Assembly (NCBI GenBank): GCA_000751555.1
Contig: CCEZ01000043.1
Span: 124,001-188,000, forward strand
From: Anaerosalibacter massiliensis
Lineage (GTDB): Bacteria; Bacillota; Clostridia; Tissierellales; Sporanaerobacteraceae
Direction: 5' to 3'
Length of the DNA: 64,000 nt
The position numbers were made by a program, and so were the translations under genes. The notes below the pieces were generated by a model. The model was not told where the DNA came from, ran no database searches, and saw only the letters and a program-made list of their open reading frames with translations. Shown one piece after another: positions 54,170 to 63,357 of the stretch. Positions within the stretch are counted from its first letter, which is position 1; each line of letters starts with the position of its first letter.

Positions 54170-54239
54170 AACACCTTTTTAGAATATGCATAGAATATAT
54201 TATATCTAATATATAGTTGTTGCATATTCTGGAGGTGTT
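54170..54239 (+). promoter_or_regulatory. Leader inverted repeat overlapping the murA ribosome site
   Basis: AACACC...AGAATATGCA (54170-54190) is complementary to TGCATATTCT...GGTGTT (54221-54239). The 3' arm includes the GGAGG (54231-54235) of murA, directly before its ATG at 54240. It may hide the ribosome site or act as a terminator-like boundary inside the cluster. Confidence 0.55.
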
Positions 54240-55496
54240 ATGATGGGGAAATATATAATTAATGGAGACAAAAGATTAGTAGGTGAAGTTTCTGTGTCAG
54301 GGGCTAAAAATGCTGTTTTGCCTATTTTAGCAGCTACAATTGTTGGAGGTAATAGGAGTACCATTTTTAATACTCCAAATCTTAGAGATGTAGATATAAT
54401 GGAAAAAATATTACTTTCCATTGGATGCAAAGTGGAAAGAATGGACAATATTATGTATGTTGATTCTAGAAATTTAAGTAGTACAAATATTCCAGATGAA
54501 CTAGTAAGGGAAATGCGTTCTTCAATTATACTTATGGGTTCTATGCTAGCTAGATGTGGTGAGACAACTGTATCCTACCCAGGGGGTTGTGAAATTGGTC
54601 CAAGACCTATAGATTTACATCTAAAGGCATTGAGACAAATGGGAGCTGAAATAGATGAATCCCATGGCTTTTTATATTGTTGTTGTAAGGAACTAAAAGG
54701 TTGTGAAATACAATTAGATTATCCAAGTGTAGGTGCTACAGAAAACACTATATTGGCTGCTGTGAGAGCAAAGGGAACTACTATTATAAGGAATGCAGCA
54801 AGAGAACCAGAAATCATAGATTTACAAAATTATTTAAATAAATGTGGTGGAAAGGTATCTGGTGCTGGTACTAGTATTATAAGGGTTGAAGGAGTAGATA
54901 AATTTGAAGATGTAGAATATACAATTATGTCAGACAGAATAGTTACGGGAACTTATATGGCAGCATCAGCAATAACTGGTGGAGAAGTTGTAGTAAAAAA
55001 TATTGAAACCAATCATATTCAAGCTATAGTAGCTAAATTAAAAGAGGCAGGTTGTTTAATATATAATGATAATAGTTCGTTGAAGGTTATAGGTCCTGAA
55101 AAGATAAACTGTATTGAAATGACGCAGACACTACCTTATCCAGGATTTCCTACGGATATGCAGGCCCAAATGATGGCTCTTTTAAGTATAGCCAATGGTA
55201 CAAGTATTATATCAGAGACAGTTTTTGAAAATAGATTTAAGCATTCAGATGAACTAATAAGAATGGGAGCTAATATTAAAATAATAGGTAAGGTAGCTAT
55301 AATAAAAGGGGTTAAAGAACTTACAGGTGCAAAAGTGACTTCAAAGGATTTAAGAGGTGGAGCAAGCTTAGTATTAGCAGGTTTAAAAGCCAAGGGAACT
55401 ACTGAAGTTGAAGATATTTTTCATATAGAAAGAGGCTATGAAGATTTAGATAAAAACTTGAGAAAACTAGGAGCAGATATTGTGAAGATAGAATAA
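54240..55496 (+). CDS. murA: UDP-N-acetylglucosamine 1-carboxyvinyltransferase
   Basis: First committed step of peptidoglycan synthesis: PEP transfer to UDP-GlcNAc. 418 residues. SGAKNAVLPILAAT at the N-terminus, catalytic Cys117 in the loop GGCEIGPRPIDLHL (the fosfomycin target), AAREPEIIDLQNYL, and LPYPGFPTDMQAQMMAL. ATG 54243 is an equally good start. It stands where murB/murC occur in many clusters. Confidence 0.96.
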   Translation: MMGKYIINGDKRLVGEVSVSGAKNAVLPILAATIVGGNRSTIFNTPNLRDVDIMEKILLSIGCKVERMDNIMYVDSRNLSSTNIPDELVREMRSSIILMGSMLARCGETTVSYPGGCEIGPRPIDLHLKALRQMGAEIDESHGFLYCCCKELKGCEIQLDYPSVGATENTILAAVRAKGTTIIRNAAREPEIIDLQNYLNKCGGKVSGAGTSIIRVEGVDKFEDVEYTIMSDRIVTGTYMAASAITGGEVVVKNIETNHIQAIVAKLKEAGCLIYNDNSSLKVIGPEKINCIEMTQTLPYPGFPTDMQAQMMALLSIANGTSIISETVFENRFKHSDELIRMGANIKIIGKVAIIKGVKELTGAKVTSKDLRGGASLVLAGLKAKGTTEVEDIFHIERGYEDLDKNLRKLGADIVKIE

Positions 55497-55548
55497 GCAG
55501 CTATTTGCTGCTGTAGTTTGCAAGGACAAGCACTAGGTGGTGTATTGA

Positions 55549-56310
55549 ATGACTAAAAAGGTAAATGTTGATAAAAAATCAAAGAAGAAACAAAAAGGAA
55601 TTATATTTTTTATATTTTTAATGATATTTTTTATTTTTATTATGATATCGTTTAAAACAAATTTATTCAATATATCCTCAATGGAAGTTGAGGGAAATGA
55701 AAATTTATCTGAAGAAGAAGTTGTTAATGCAGCAGGAAATTATGAAAATGAGAATATATTTAGGGTTAATACAAAGAAGATGGAGATGAATTTAAAATAT
55801 CATCCTTATGTAAAGGAAGCAAATGTAAAGAGAAAATATCCTGATAAATTGGTAATTAAAGTCTTAGAGAGAAAAGAAAAATTTATTATACCTTATATGG
55901 AGTCTTATGTATATTCTGATGATGAAGGAATTATTTTAAGAATTGAATCTGAAGCTGATACAAAAAAAATACCAGCAATTAAAGGTATAGATATTGAAAG
56001 ACCCAAGGTTAAAGACGAAGTTATTGTTAAAAATGATAGAGATTTAAATAATTTAAAAGAAATTATACAGACAGCTGATGAGTTTAAACTACTTCATCAA
56101 ATAGAAAGTATTAATTTGTCAAAAAAGGAAAATATTAATATAGAATTAAGAAATGGAATTAAGGTTGCCTTTGGACCTTCAAATAATGTAAAATATAAAT
56201 TAAGATACCTTTATAGTATATTAGAGGATATTTCAAAAAAAGACTTAAATTGTAAATACATATACTTTAATAAAGGGGAGAATCCAATTATAGTAACTGA
56301 TGATAAATAG
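55549..56310 (+). CDS. ftsQ: Cell division protein FtsQ/DivIB
   Basis: 253 residues: basic cytoplasmic tail, one helix (GIIFFIFLMIFFIFIMISF, ~18-36), then POTRA (FNISSMEVEGNENLSEEEVVNAAG...YVKEANVKRKYPDKLVIKVLERKEKF) and the beta domain (IPAIKGIDIERPKVKDEV). It recruits FtsL/DivIC to the septum. Start behind AGGTGGTG. Confidence 0.88.
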   Translation: MTKKVNVDKKSKKKQKGIIFFIFLMIFFIFIMISFKTNLFNISSMEVEGNENLSEEEVVNAAGNYENENIFRVNTKKMEMNLKYHPYVKEANVKRKYPDKLVIKVLERKEKFIIPYMESYVYSDDEGIILRIESEADTKKIPAIKGIDIERPKVKDEVIVKNDRDLNNLKEIIQTADEFKLLHQIESINLSKKENINIELRNGIKVAFGPSNNVKYKLRYLYSILEDISKKDLNCKYIYFNKGENPIIVTDDK

Positions 56311-56320
56311 GAGGATTTAA

Positions 56321-57052
56321 ATGAAAAAGGTTGAAGGACGAGTTGCAATTGCATTAGTATGTGTTTTCTTAGGTGTTATTTTAGCTATACAATTTAAGAC
56401 TGTTAGCCAAACAATAGGCACAGGAGTTTTGCCTACTCAAAAATCTCAACAATTAGCTATTGAACTAAAGAAAATTCAAGAAGAAAGAGATGGACTTAGA
56501 AAAGAAATAGATGATATTGAAGAAAAAATCAGCCAGTATGAGAAAGGCGAATCAGAAAAGAATGTATATACTGAAAATCTATATAAGGATTTAGAAAAAT
56601 ATAGGATGTTTGCAGGTTATGCAGATTTGAAGGGACCAGGAGTAGTTTTGGAGATAAATGATCCACCTATGGATGTTCAACTTGGTGAAGAGTCTAGTAT
56701 AATAGATGATTATGATATTATATTGCAAATAATAAGTGTTTTAAATGCTTCTGAAGCAGAAGCTATATCTATAAATGATCAAAGATACACTGCCTATACT
56801 GAAGTAGTTAGAGCTGGAAATCACATTGAAGTAAATGGAGTTTCTGTAGGTGCACCTATAGTAATAAAAGCTATTGGAGACCCTTCCTTGCTTGAATCTT
56901 CTCTAATTTTCAAGGGTGGCATATTATGGTATTTGGAAAATTATTCTGATTATATAGTTCAATTGAAGCAGGAAAAAAATATTGAAATTCCTAAATATAG
57001 AAAAACTCAAGAATTTACTTATGCAAAGCCTAAAGTTGACAGTGCCAATTAA
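56321..57052 (+). CDS. DUF881 protein (YlxW/YlxX type)
   Basis: 243 residues: one N-terminal membrane helix (VAIALVCVFLGVILAIQF), a coiled coil (~45-80, IELKKIQEERDGLRKEIDDIEEKI) and the DUF881 domain with YADLKGPGVVLEINDPP, LNASEAEAISINDQRY and APIVIKAIGDPSLLE. DUF881 proteins sit in division clusters of Bacillota; their role is unknown. Start 10 bp after ftsQ. Confidence 0.85.
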   Translation: MKKVEGRVAIALVCVFLGVILAIQFKTVSQTIGTGVLPTQKSQQLAIELKKIQEERDGLRKEIDDIEEKISQYEKGESEKNVYTENLYKDLEKYRMFAGYADLKGPGVVLEINDPPMDVQLGEESSIIDDYDIILQIISVLNASEAEAISINDQRYTAYTEVVRAGNHIEVNGVSVGAPIVIKAIGDPSLLESSLIFKGGILWYLENYSDYIVQLKQEKNIEIPKYRKTQEFTYAKPKVDSAN

Positions 57053-57071
57053 CAACCCTAGGGGGATGGAT

Positions 57072-57803
57072 ATGAAAAAAATTAGTAAATTTAATTCTAT
57101 ACTATTTGTTTTTAGTATACTTCTAGGTTTTTTAATTGTGACTCAAATGAAACAAAATGTAGAAAGTTATAATTTAGTTACTTTAAAATCTATTCAAGTT
57201 ACTAAAAATGAGATAAATAATGCCCATGATGAGATAAAGGAAATGAAATCACTCATAGAAATTAAAAAAGGAGAATTGAAAAAAATAGAAAAAATAAAGG
57301 GCAATAGTAATGAAAATATACATGATGTTTTGATTGAAGGAGTTGAAGAGACAAAAGCTATTGCTGGGCTTACAGATATGGAGGGTCCAGGGATAGTGAT
57401 TAAGATGCAAGATAATCAGGATACAGAAATTAAGGGAGTTGAAATTAGTGATGATGTAATTCATGACATGGATATACTTATGATATTAAATGATTTGAGA
57501 GTGGCTGGAGCTGAGGCAATAAGTATAAATGGTCAAAGAGTAATGCCTATGTCTGAAATTAAATGTGGAGGGCCTATAGTTAAAATCAATGGTAAAAGTT
57601 TGGGAACTCCTTTTATAATAAAGGCAATAGGTGATCCTAAGCTTTTATATGCTGCTGTCAATGCACCTGGAACTCATGGATATGAAATAAAAAATTTTAA
57701 TAAAATAAATGTAAAATCCAATATGGAAGACAATGTTTTTATTCCTGGATATTCTGGCAGATTTAAATTTAAACATGCCAAACCTATAAAAGAAGGTGAT
57801 TAA
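57072..57803 (+). CDS. Second DUF881 protein
   Basis: 243-residue paralogue of the previous gene with the same plan: membrane helix (ILFVFSILLGFLIVTQM), coiled coil, then AGLTDMEGPGIVIKMQDNQ, VAGAEAISINGQRV and TPFIIKAIGDPKLL. Start at 57072 gives correct spacing to AGGGGG; a longer frame runs back into the preceding gene. The tandem pair suggests a duplicated partner set or heterodimer. Confidence 0.85.
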   Translation: MKKISKFNSILFVFSILLGFLIVTQMKQNVESYNLVTLKSIQVTKNEINNAHDEIKEMKSLIEIKKGELKKIEKIKGNSNENIHDVLIEGVEETKAIAGLTDMEGPGIVIKMQDNQDTEIKGVEISDDVIHDMDILMILNDLRVAGAEAISINGQRVMPMSEIKCGGPIVKINGKSLGTPFIIKAIGDPKLLYAAVNAPGTHGYEIKNFNKINVKSNMEDNVFIPGYSGRFKFKHAKPIKEGD

Positions 57804-57804
57804 A

Positions 57805-58173
57805 TTGTTATTTGCATTGTTAGGAATTTTAATAGGGGTAGTTGTTGGACTTATACTTCCCATAACCTATAGTCCAACTTATGCATTATATATATCAGTA
57901 GCAATACTAGCTTGCCTAGACTCAGTATTTGGAGGAGTAAGGGCAAATTTAGAAAACACATTTGACACTAGAATATTTATATCAGGTTTTTTTGGAAATG
58001 CAATATTAGCTGCTTTTTTAGCCTATATTGGTGATAGACTAGGAGTACCTTTATATTATGCAGCTATTTTTGCTTTTGGAGGAAGGTTATTTGACAATTT
58101 TGCATCTATTAGAAGAATACTTTTATTTAAAAGAGGTGCAAGGAAGAAGAAAGAGGAAATTAAAGAAGAATGA
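57805..58173 (+). CDS. sbp: Small basic membrane protein Sbp (DUF1290)
   Basis: About 122 residues, four helices, very basic C-terminus (RRILLFKRGARKKK). LPITYSPTYALYISVAILACLDSVFGGVRANLE and FGGRLFDNFASIRRILL match the Sbp family that precedes ftsA in many Bacillota. TTG at 57805 after GAAGGTG is preferred; GTG at 57796 overlaps the previous stop. Confidence 0.85.
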   Translation: MLFALLGILIGVVVGLILPITYSPTYALYISVAILACLDSVFGGVRANLENTFDTRIFISGFFGNAILAAFLAYIGDRLGVPLYYAAIFAFGGRLFDNFASIRRILLFKRGARKKKEEIKEE

Positions 58174-58226
58174 TTAGAAGACTACTAGATATTTTAAAGT
58201 AGATTTAGGCTAAAGGGGGCATATTT

Positions 58227-59468
58227 ATGGATGAGTTTATTACCTCTATTGACCTAGGTACTTCAAAGGTATGTGCTATTATCAGTGAAATAGATAAAAA
58301 TAGACAACTCCAAATAGTAGGAGTTGGGACTTGCCCCTGTGAAGGGATTAAAAAGGGTATTGTAGTAGATATTGATTCTACCTCTAAGTCTATATTATAT
58401 GCATTAGAACAGGCTGAAAATATGGCAAATATGGAAGTTAGTACAGCTTATGTAAATATACCTGGTGGATATACAAAGATTATAAGAAATAAGGGCATAA
58501 TAGCTGTATCTGGCGAAGATAAGGAAATTGATTCTGAAGATATAGAAAGGGTGTTGAATTCAGCTGCCATTTTATCTATGCCACAAGATCAACATATAAT
58601 AGATATTATTCCTGCCCAATATATAATAGATGGTTATGATGAAATAAGAGATCCTTTAGGGATGGTAGGAATTAGACTAGAGGCAGATGTAGATATTGTT
58701 ATAGGTTCTACTACAACTATTTTAAACGCTGTTAAGAGTGCAAATGAAGTAGGTATGGAGGTTTTAGGACTAATACCTGAGCCTTTTGCAGTTTCCGAAT
58801 CTGTATCTAACAAAGATGAAAGAGAGTTAGGAGTCTTGATAATAGATATAGGAGCTGGAACAAGTGATTTCTCAGTTTTTAAAAAAGATCAATTAAAATA
58901 TAATGGTTTAGTTCCCATAGCAGGAAATCATATAACAAATGATATATCCGTTGGATTAAGAATTTCTTTTGATGAAAGTGAAGAAATAAAAAGAAAGTTT
59001 GGTATAGCTTATACCCCTTTGGCTAGCGATGAAAAAATGTTAAAGGTAAATCCTATTGGAATAGATCAGAAACTTAGTATTTCTGAAGCTCAATTGTCTA
59101 CAATAATTGAAGCTAGATTAGGGGAAATTTTTGAAATGATTAATGAAGAACTTATAAAGAATGATTTGAAAAAAGAAATTTTAACTGGAATAGTATTAAC
59201 TGGTGGAGGTGTTGGTTATTTTCCGGGTTCTAAAGAACTTGCTAAGGAAATATTTAATTTACCTGTAAGAATAGGTAAACCTAAATTTATAGGAATTGAT
59301 GACCCAATATATTCGACAGGATTAGGATTGATTAATTATTCGCTTAAAAGAAAATTTAATTATTATATAGAACATAATGATTCAGAAGTTAAAAAAAGTA
59401 ACTCTAGCAAAAAATCAGGAAACAATATTACATCATTTTTTAAGAAAATATGGGATGAATATTTTTAG
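58227..59468 (+). CDS. ftsA: Cell division protein FtsA
   Basis: Actin-like ATPase that tethers FtsZ to the membrane. 413 residues. [15 protein letters not shown] (phosphate 1), subdomain 1C with [42 protein letters not shown] (phosphate 2), [10 protein letters not shown] (adenosine), and the C-terminal amphipathic helix [13 protein letters not shown]. Start after AAAGGGGG. Confidence 0.96.
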   Translation: MDEFITSIDLGTSKVCAIISEIDKNRQLQIVGVGTCPCEGIKKGIVVDIDSTSKSILYALEQAENMANMEVSTAYVNIPGGYTKIIRNKGIIAVSGEDKEIDSEDIERVLNSAAILSMPQDQHIIDIIPAQYIIDGYDEIRDPLGMVGIRLEADVDIVIGSTTTILNAVKSANEVGMEVLGLIPEPFAVSESVSNKDERELGVLIIDIGAGTSDFSVFKKDQLKYNGLVPIAGNHITNDISVGLRISFDESEEIKRKFGIAYTPLASDEKMLKVNPIGIDQKLSISEAQLSTIIEARLGEIFEMINEELIKNDLKKEILTGIVLTGGGVGYFPGSKELAKEIFNLPVRIGKPKFIGIDDPIYSTGLGLINYSLKRKFNYYIEHNDSEVKKSNSSKKSGNNITSFFKKIWDEYF

Positions 59469-59494
59469 CATTATTAGATAAGGGGGTTTATGAC

Positions 59495-60583
59495 GTGTTT
59501 GACTTTGATGTGGAAGTAGAAGAATTTGCACATATTAAAGTTATAGGTGTTGGCGGAGGTGGCAACAACGCAGTAAATAGAATGGTTGAATGTGGTGTTA
59601 AAGGTGTTGAATTTATTGCCATAAATACGGACAAGCAAGCATTACAATCGTCCAAGGCAGAGACTAAGTTACAAATTGGAGAAAAATTAACTAAGGGATT
59701 GGGAGCAGGAGCCAATCCAGATATAGGAATGAAAGCGGCAGAAGAAAGTAGAAATGAAATTGCCGATGGATTAAAAGGGGCAGACATGATATTTATTACT
59801 GCTGGTATGGGAGGAGGTACTGGTACTGGTGCAGCACCTATAGTAGCAGAAATAGCAAAAGAAATAGGAATATTAACTGTAGGAGTAGTTACTAAGCCTT
59901 TTACTTTTGAAGGAAGAAGAAGAATGATCCACGCTGAAAAGGGTATTGATGAATTAAAAAACAAAGTGGATACATTAGTTACTATTCCAAATGATAGGTT
60001 GTTGCAAGTTGCAGAAAAAAAGACTACTATTGTAGAAGCATTTTCTATGGCTGATGAGGTGTTGAAACAAGGTATTCAAGGAATCTCAGATTTAATAGCT
60101 GTACCAGCCCTTATTAATTTAGATTTTGCTGATGTAAAGACTATTATGTATGATCAAGGAATAGCTCATATGGGCATTGGAAAGGCTACTGGAGATAATA
60201 GAGCACAAGACGCAGCAAGGCAGGCAATACAAAGTCCACTATTAGAAACTTCTATTGAAGGAGCGAAGGCAGTCCTTTTAAATATTACAGGTGGTGGAGA
60301 TTTAGGAATATTTGAAGTTAATGAAGCAGCTGATTTAATTAGACAGTCAGTAGACCAAGATGCAAATATTATATTTGGAGCAGGAATTGATGATAGTTTA
60401 AATGAGGAAATACAAATTACTGTTATAGCTACTGGTTTTGGAGGTGGAAATAGAAAAACTCTAAAAAGCAAAGAAAAGCCTAGTGCAGATGAAAAACTGA
60501 AAACTAGAGAGGAAATATCAGATAGTCAATTTGACTTAGACAATCTTGATATACCTACTTTTTTAAGGAAAAAAGATAGATAA
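59495..60583 (+). CDS. ftsZ: Cell division GTPase FtsZ
   Basis: Tubulin-like ring protein, 362 residues. [16 protein letters not shown] at ~15, the tubulin signature [12 protein letters not shown] near 107, [17 protein letters not shown], and [11 protein letters not shown]-terminal peptide [10 protein letters not shown] binds FtsA. Uses a GTG start behind AAGGGGG. A terminator follows at 60606. Confidence 0.97.
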   Translation: MFDFDVEVEEFAHIKVIGVGGGGNNAVNRMVECGVKGVEFIAINTDKQALQSSKAETKLQIGEKLTKGLGAGANPDIGMKAAEESRNEIADGLKGADMIFITAGMGGGTGTGAAPIVAEIAKEIGILTVGVVTKPFTFEGRRRMIHAEKGIDELKNKVDTLVTIPNDRLLQVAEKKTTIVEAFSMADEVLKQGIQGISDLIAVPALINLDFADVKTIMYDQGIAHMGIGKATGDNRAQDAARQAIQSPLLETSIEGAKAVLLNITGGGDLGIFEVNEAADLIRQSVDQDANIIFGAGIDDSLNEEIQITVIATGFGGGNRKTLKSKEKPSADEKLKTREEISDSQFDLDNLDIPTFLRKKDR

Positions 60584-60605
60584 AGAAGAAAGTAAATATT
60601 ATGTC

Positions 60606-60642
60606 AAAAAATCGTTTCTCAAAATAGAGAGGCGATTTTTTT
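60606..60642 (+). terminator. Intrinsic terminator after ftsZ
   Basis: AAAAATCGTTTCTC with GAGAGGCGATTTTT (two G-T pairs), 6-7 nt loop, long T-run. Confidence 0.8.
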
Positions 60643-60654
60643 TGAGCCTAAGAA

Positions 60655-60687
60655 GTGACAATATTTTCTAGATAAATAATATATAAT
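60655..60687 (+). promoter_or_regulatory. Putative spoIIG-type promoter
   Basis: GTGACA (60655-60660) and TATAAT (60682-60687) are 21 bp apart, too wide for normal sigma-A use but like the 22-bp spacing of Spo0A-activated spoIIG promoters. On the opposite strand the -35 region reads TTGTCAC, partly matching a 0A box. Confidence 0.4.
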
Positions 60688-60751
60688 ATACATAAATTTA
60701 TTTCTATATGAATAAAAGTAGAGTATAGGGTTTTTTAAAAGGGGGCATTGT

Positions 60752-61648
60752 ATGTATATTTATGCTGAGTACTTAATTTTAGAAAATGCTATTATTAATT
60801 ATATTATACTATATGTAACCAAAAAGATTACTAGAACCGAAACAAGTAAATTTAGGTTGATAATGGCAGCTTTTATAGGTGCAATCTATACTTTAGTAGT
60901 GTTTTTCCCATCTCTTAAATTTATGGTTAAATTTACAGTAAAGATTTCAATGTCAGTTTTAATTATTATAGTAGCTTTTAATCCAGAAAAATTTTCAGAT
61001 TTTATCCGCCTATTATCTATGTTTTATGTGACAGCTTTTGTTTTTGCAGGTGCTACCTTTGCACTATTTTATGTAATAAATGGCAAGTTTTCAGTTTACA
61101 ATGGAGTATTCTATATAACAGATTTTCCAGTGAAGTTTTTAATATTAGGAGTTTGTACATCTTTTATTTTAATAAAATATGTATTTAGTTATTTGCAAAT
61201 AAAATTAGGTAAGAAAGATATTTTAACCAATATAATCATTAATTTAAATAATAAAAAAGCTAATATAGTAGCATTAGTTGACACAGGCAATTCTTTAAAG
61301 GAGCCTATTAGCCAAAGACCTGTAATAATAGTTGAATTTTTTGCTATAAAAGATTTGCTTCCAGAGAAGGTCCAGAGACTGTTCATGAATAATGATGATT
61401 TTGATTTAGATATTGTAACAGATATAATGCTAGAATCAATAGATGAAATAAACCTAAGAGTTATACCTTTTAAGGCTATAGGAACAGAGAGTGGTATGCT
61501 ATTAGGGTTTAGTCCAGATGAAATTTTAATAGTAGATGAATTTGTAGAAAAGAAAATAGAAGAAGAAATAGTAGTGGGAATATATAATAATAAATTATCT
61601 AATGACAATAAATATAAGGGTTTACTTAACCCAGAAATTTTATACTAA
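60752..61648 (+). CDS. spoIIGA: Sigma-E processing peptidase SpoIIGA
   Basis: 298 residues. Five membrane helices fill the N-terminal half (YILYVTKKI... to KFLILGVCTSFILI); the C-terminal half is an aspartic protease domain with catalytic D177 in VALVDTGNSLKEPIS. It cleaves the pro-sequence from SigE, encoded 15 bp downstream, in the mother cell after septation. Start after AAAGGGGG. Confidence 0.93.
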   Translation: MYIYAEYLILENAIINYIILYVTKKITRTETSKFRLIMAAFIGAIYTLVVFFPSLKFMVKFTVKISMSVLIIIVAFNPEKFSDFIRLLSMFYVTAFVFAGATFALFYVINGKFSVYNGVFYITDFPVKFLILGVCTSFILIKYVFSYLQIKLGKKDILTNIIINLNNKKANIVALVDTGNSLKEPISQRPVIIVEFFAIKDLLPEKVQRLFMNNDDFDLDIVTDIMLESIDEINLRVIPFKAIGTESGMLLGFSPDEILIVDEFVEKKIEEEIVVGIYNNKLSNDNKYKGLLNPEILY

Positions 61649-61663
61649 GGGGATGACAATATC

Positions 61664-62386
61664 ATGAGTAATTTAGTAAAAATCAGAATGAAAGTTAGTT
61701 TGTTTTTGTTGAAAACAGGGTCAAAGTATAAGCTATTAAGGGAAGTGTTTTATATAGGGAGTGGTGAAGTGCTTCCACCGCCTCTGAAACCAAAAGAAGA
61801 AAAAGAACTCATATGCCAATTAAAGGAAGATAATAGTGTGAAAGGTATACTTATAGAAAGAAACTTAAGACTGGTTGTTTATATAGCCAGAAAATTTGAA
61901 AATACAGGTATATGTGTAGAAGATTTAATCTCTATTGGAACAATAGGACTTATTAAAGCTGTTAATACTTTTAATCCAGAAAAAAAGATAAAACTTGCTA
62001 CATATGCATCTAAATGCATTGAAAATGAGATACTTATGTATTTAAGAAGGAATAATAAGGTTAAATCTGAAGTTTCTTTTGACGAGCCTTTAAACATAGA
62101 CTGGGACGGAAATGAACTATTGCTTTCAGATGTATTAGGAACTGATGCAGATATTATATTTAAATATCTAGAGGAGGAAATAGATAGAGAACTTTTAGAT
62201 CAAGCTATGGAGAAACTTTCTGGTAGAGAGAAAAAGATAGTAGAACTTCGGTTTGGACTTAGAAATGGACAGGAGAAAACTCAAAAAGAAGTAGCTGATA
62301 TATTAGGCATATCTCAATCTTATATTTCAAGACTTGAAAAAAGAATTATAAGAAGACTTGAAAAAGAGATAAGTAGAATGGTCTAA
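61664..62386 (+). CDS. sigE: Mother-cell sporulation sigma factor SigE (pro-form)
   Basis: 240 residues. Hydrophobic-basic pro-sequence at ~1-30 ending before [10 protein letters not shown]. Region 2 [16 protein letters not shown]...[43 protein letters not shown] and region 4 [25 protein letters not shown] are almost family consensus. Cotranscribed with spoIIGA, the protease that activates it. Confidence 0.96.
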   Translation: MSNLVKIRMKVSLFLLKTGSKYKLLREVFYIGSGEVLPPPLKPKEEKELICQLKEDNSVKGILIERNLRLVVYIARKFENTGICVEDLISIGTIGLIKAVNTFNPEKKIKLATYASKCIENEILMYLRRNNKVKSEVSFDEPLNIDWDGNELLLSDVLGTDADIIFKYLEEEIDRELLDQAMEKLSGREKKIVELRFGLRNGQEKTQKEVADILGISQSYISRLEKRIIRRLEKEISRMV

Positions 62387-62440
62387 TACTTGGATACAGG
62401 ATTTTTCTTTAAAATGGTTAATCTATTTACATTAATTAAT

Positions 62441-62469
62441 GAATAAAAAAAAGCATAAGGGTAATAATT
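62441..62469 (+). promoter_or_regulatory. Putative forespore (sigma-F/G) promoter of sigG
   Basis: GAATA (62441-62445), 14-bp spacer, GGTAATAATT (62460-62469) resembles sigma-F promoters (GYWTA - GGnnAnAmT), the expected control of sigG. Confidence 0.35.
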
Positions 62470-62515
62470 TTATCTTAAAAGGGGCAAAAAATGGTGAAAG
62501 GGATGAAGATAAATA

Positions 62516-63289
62516 ATGCGTAGCAACAAAGTAGAAATTTGTGGAGTAAATACATCAGAGTTGCCTGTTCTCACCAATGAAGAAATGCAAAAATTGTTTA
62601 TAAAAATTAAAGCTGGAGACATGGAGGCAAGGGAAGAGTTTATCAATGGAAATTTAAGATTAGTTTTAAGCATTATTCAAAGATTCAATAAAAGGGGAGA
62701 ACATGTAGATGATTTATTTCAAGTAGGTTGTATAGGTCTTATTAAGGCTATAGATAATTTTGATTTAAGTCATAATGTAAAATTTTCTACTTATGCTGTT
62801 CCTATGATAATTGGAGAAATTAGAAGATATTTAAGAGATAATAATTCTATTAGGGTTAGTAGATCTTTAAGAGATATAGCTTATAAAGCTTTGCAGTCAA
62901 GAGAACAATTTGTAAATAGGCATTCTAGAGAACCAACAGTAACAGAAATAGCAGAGGATTTAAATCTACCTAAAGAAGAGGTAGTTTTTGCTCTAGATGC
63001 TATACAAGAACCTATTTCACTATTTGAACCTATATATCATGATAGTGGGGATGCTATATATATAATGGATCAAGTAAAGGATGACAAAAGTGAAGATGAA
63101 GTTTGGCTTCAAGGAATTGCGTTAAGAGAAGCATTGGATAAATTAAATGATAGGGAAAAGCATATATTAAATTTGAGATTTTATGAAGGCAAAACCCAAA
63201 TGGAAGTTGCAGATGAGATTGGAATATCACAAGCTCAAGTTTCTAGACTTGAGAAAAATGCATTGAAAAATATGAGGAAATTTATTTAA
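62516..63289 (+). CDS. sigG: Forespore sporulation sigma factor SigG
   Basis: 257 residues. N-terminus KVEICGVNTSELPVLTNEEM is diagnostic for SigG. Region 2 NLRLVLSIIQRFNKRGEHVDDLFQVGCIGLIKAIDNFDLSHNVKFSTYAVPMIIGEIRRYLRD; region 3 IRVSRSLRDIAYKAL; region 4 MEVADEIGISQAQVSRLEKNALKNM. It lies 130 bp after sigE, as in most spore formers, with a separate promoter. Confidence 0.97.
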   Translation: MRSNKVEICGVNTSELPVLTNEEMQKLFIKIKAGDMEAREEFINGNLRLVLSIIQRFNKRGEHVDDLFQVGCIGLIKAIDNFDLSHNVKFSTYAVPMIIGEIRRYLRDNNSIRVSRSLRDIAYKALQSREQFVNRHSREPTVTEIAEDLNLPKEEVVFALDAIQEPISLFEPIYHDSGDAIYIMDQVKDDKSEDEVWLQGIALREALDKLNDREKHILNLRFYEGKTQMEVADEIGISQAQVSRLEKNALKNMRKFI

Positions 63290-63300
63290 AAAATAATAGA

Positions 63301-63340
63301 CTATTCATTCTCAATTATAATTGAGAATGAATAGATTTTT
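63301..63340. terminator. Bidirectional terminator between sigG and the ABC gene
   Basis: 34-bp perfect palindrome (63301-63334) CTATTCATTCTCAATTATAA... with T-run on the plus side and A-run before it on the left side. Confidence 0.75.
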
Positions 63341-63357
63341 TATAGTTAAAGTTTTAT

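Noticed and set aside
59488-59964. 158-codon minus-strand ORF opposite ftsZ
   Set aside because: Antisense shadow of the highly conserved ftsZ sequence; Pro/Ala-rich translation is an artefact.
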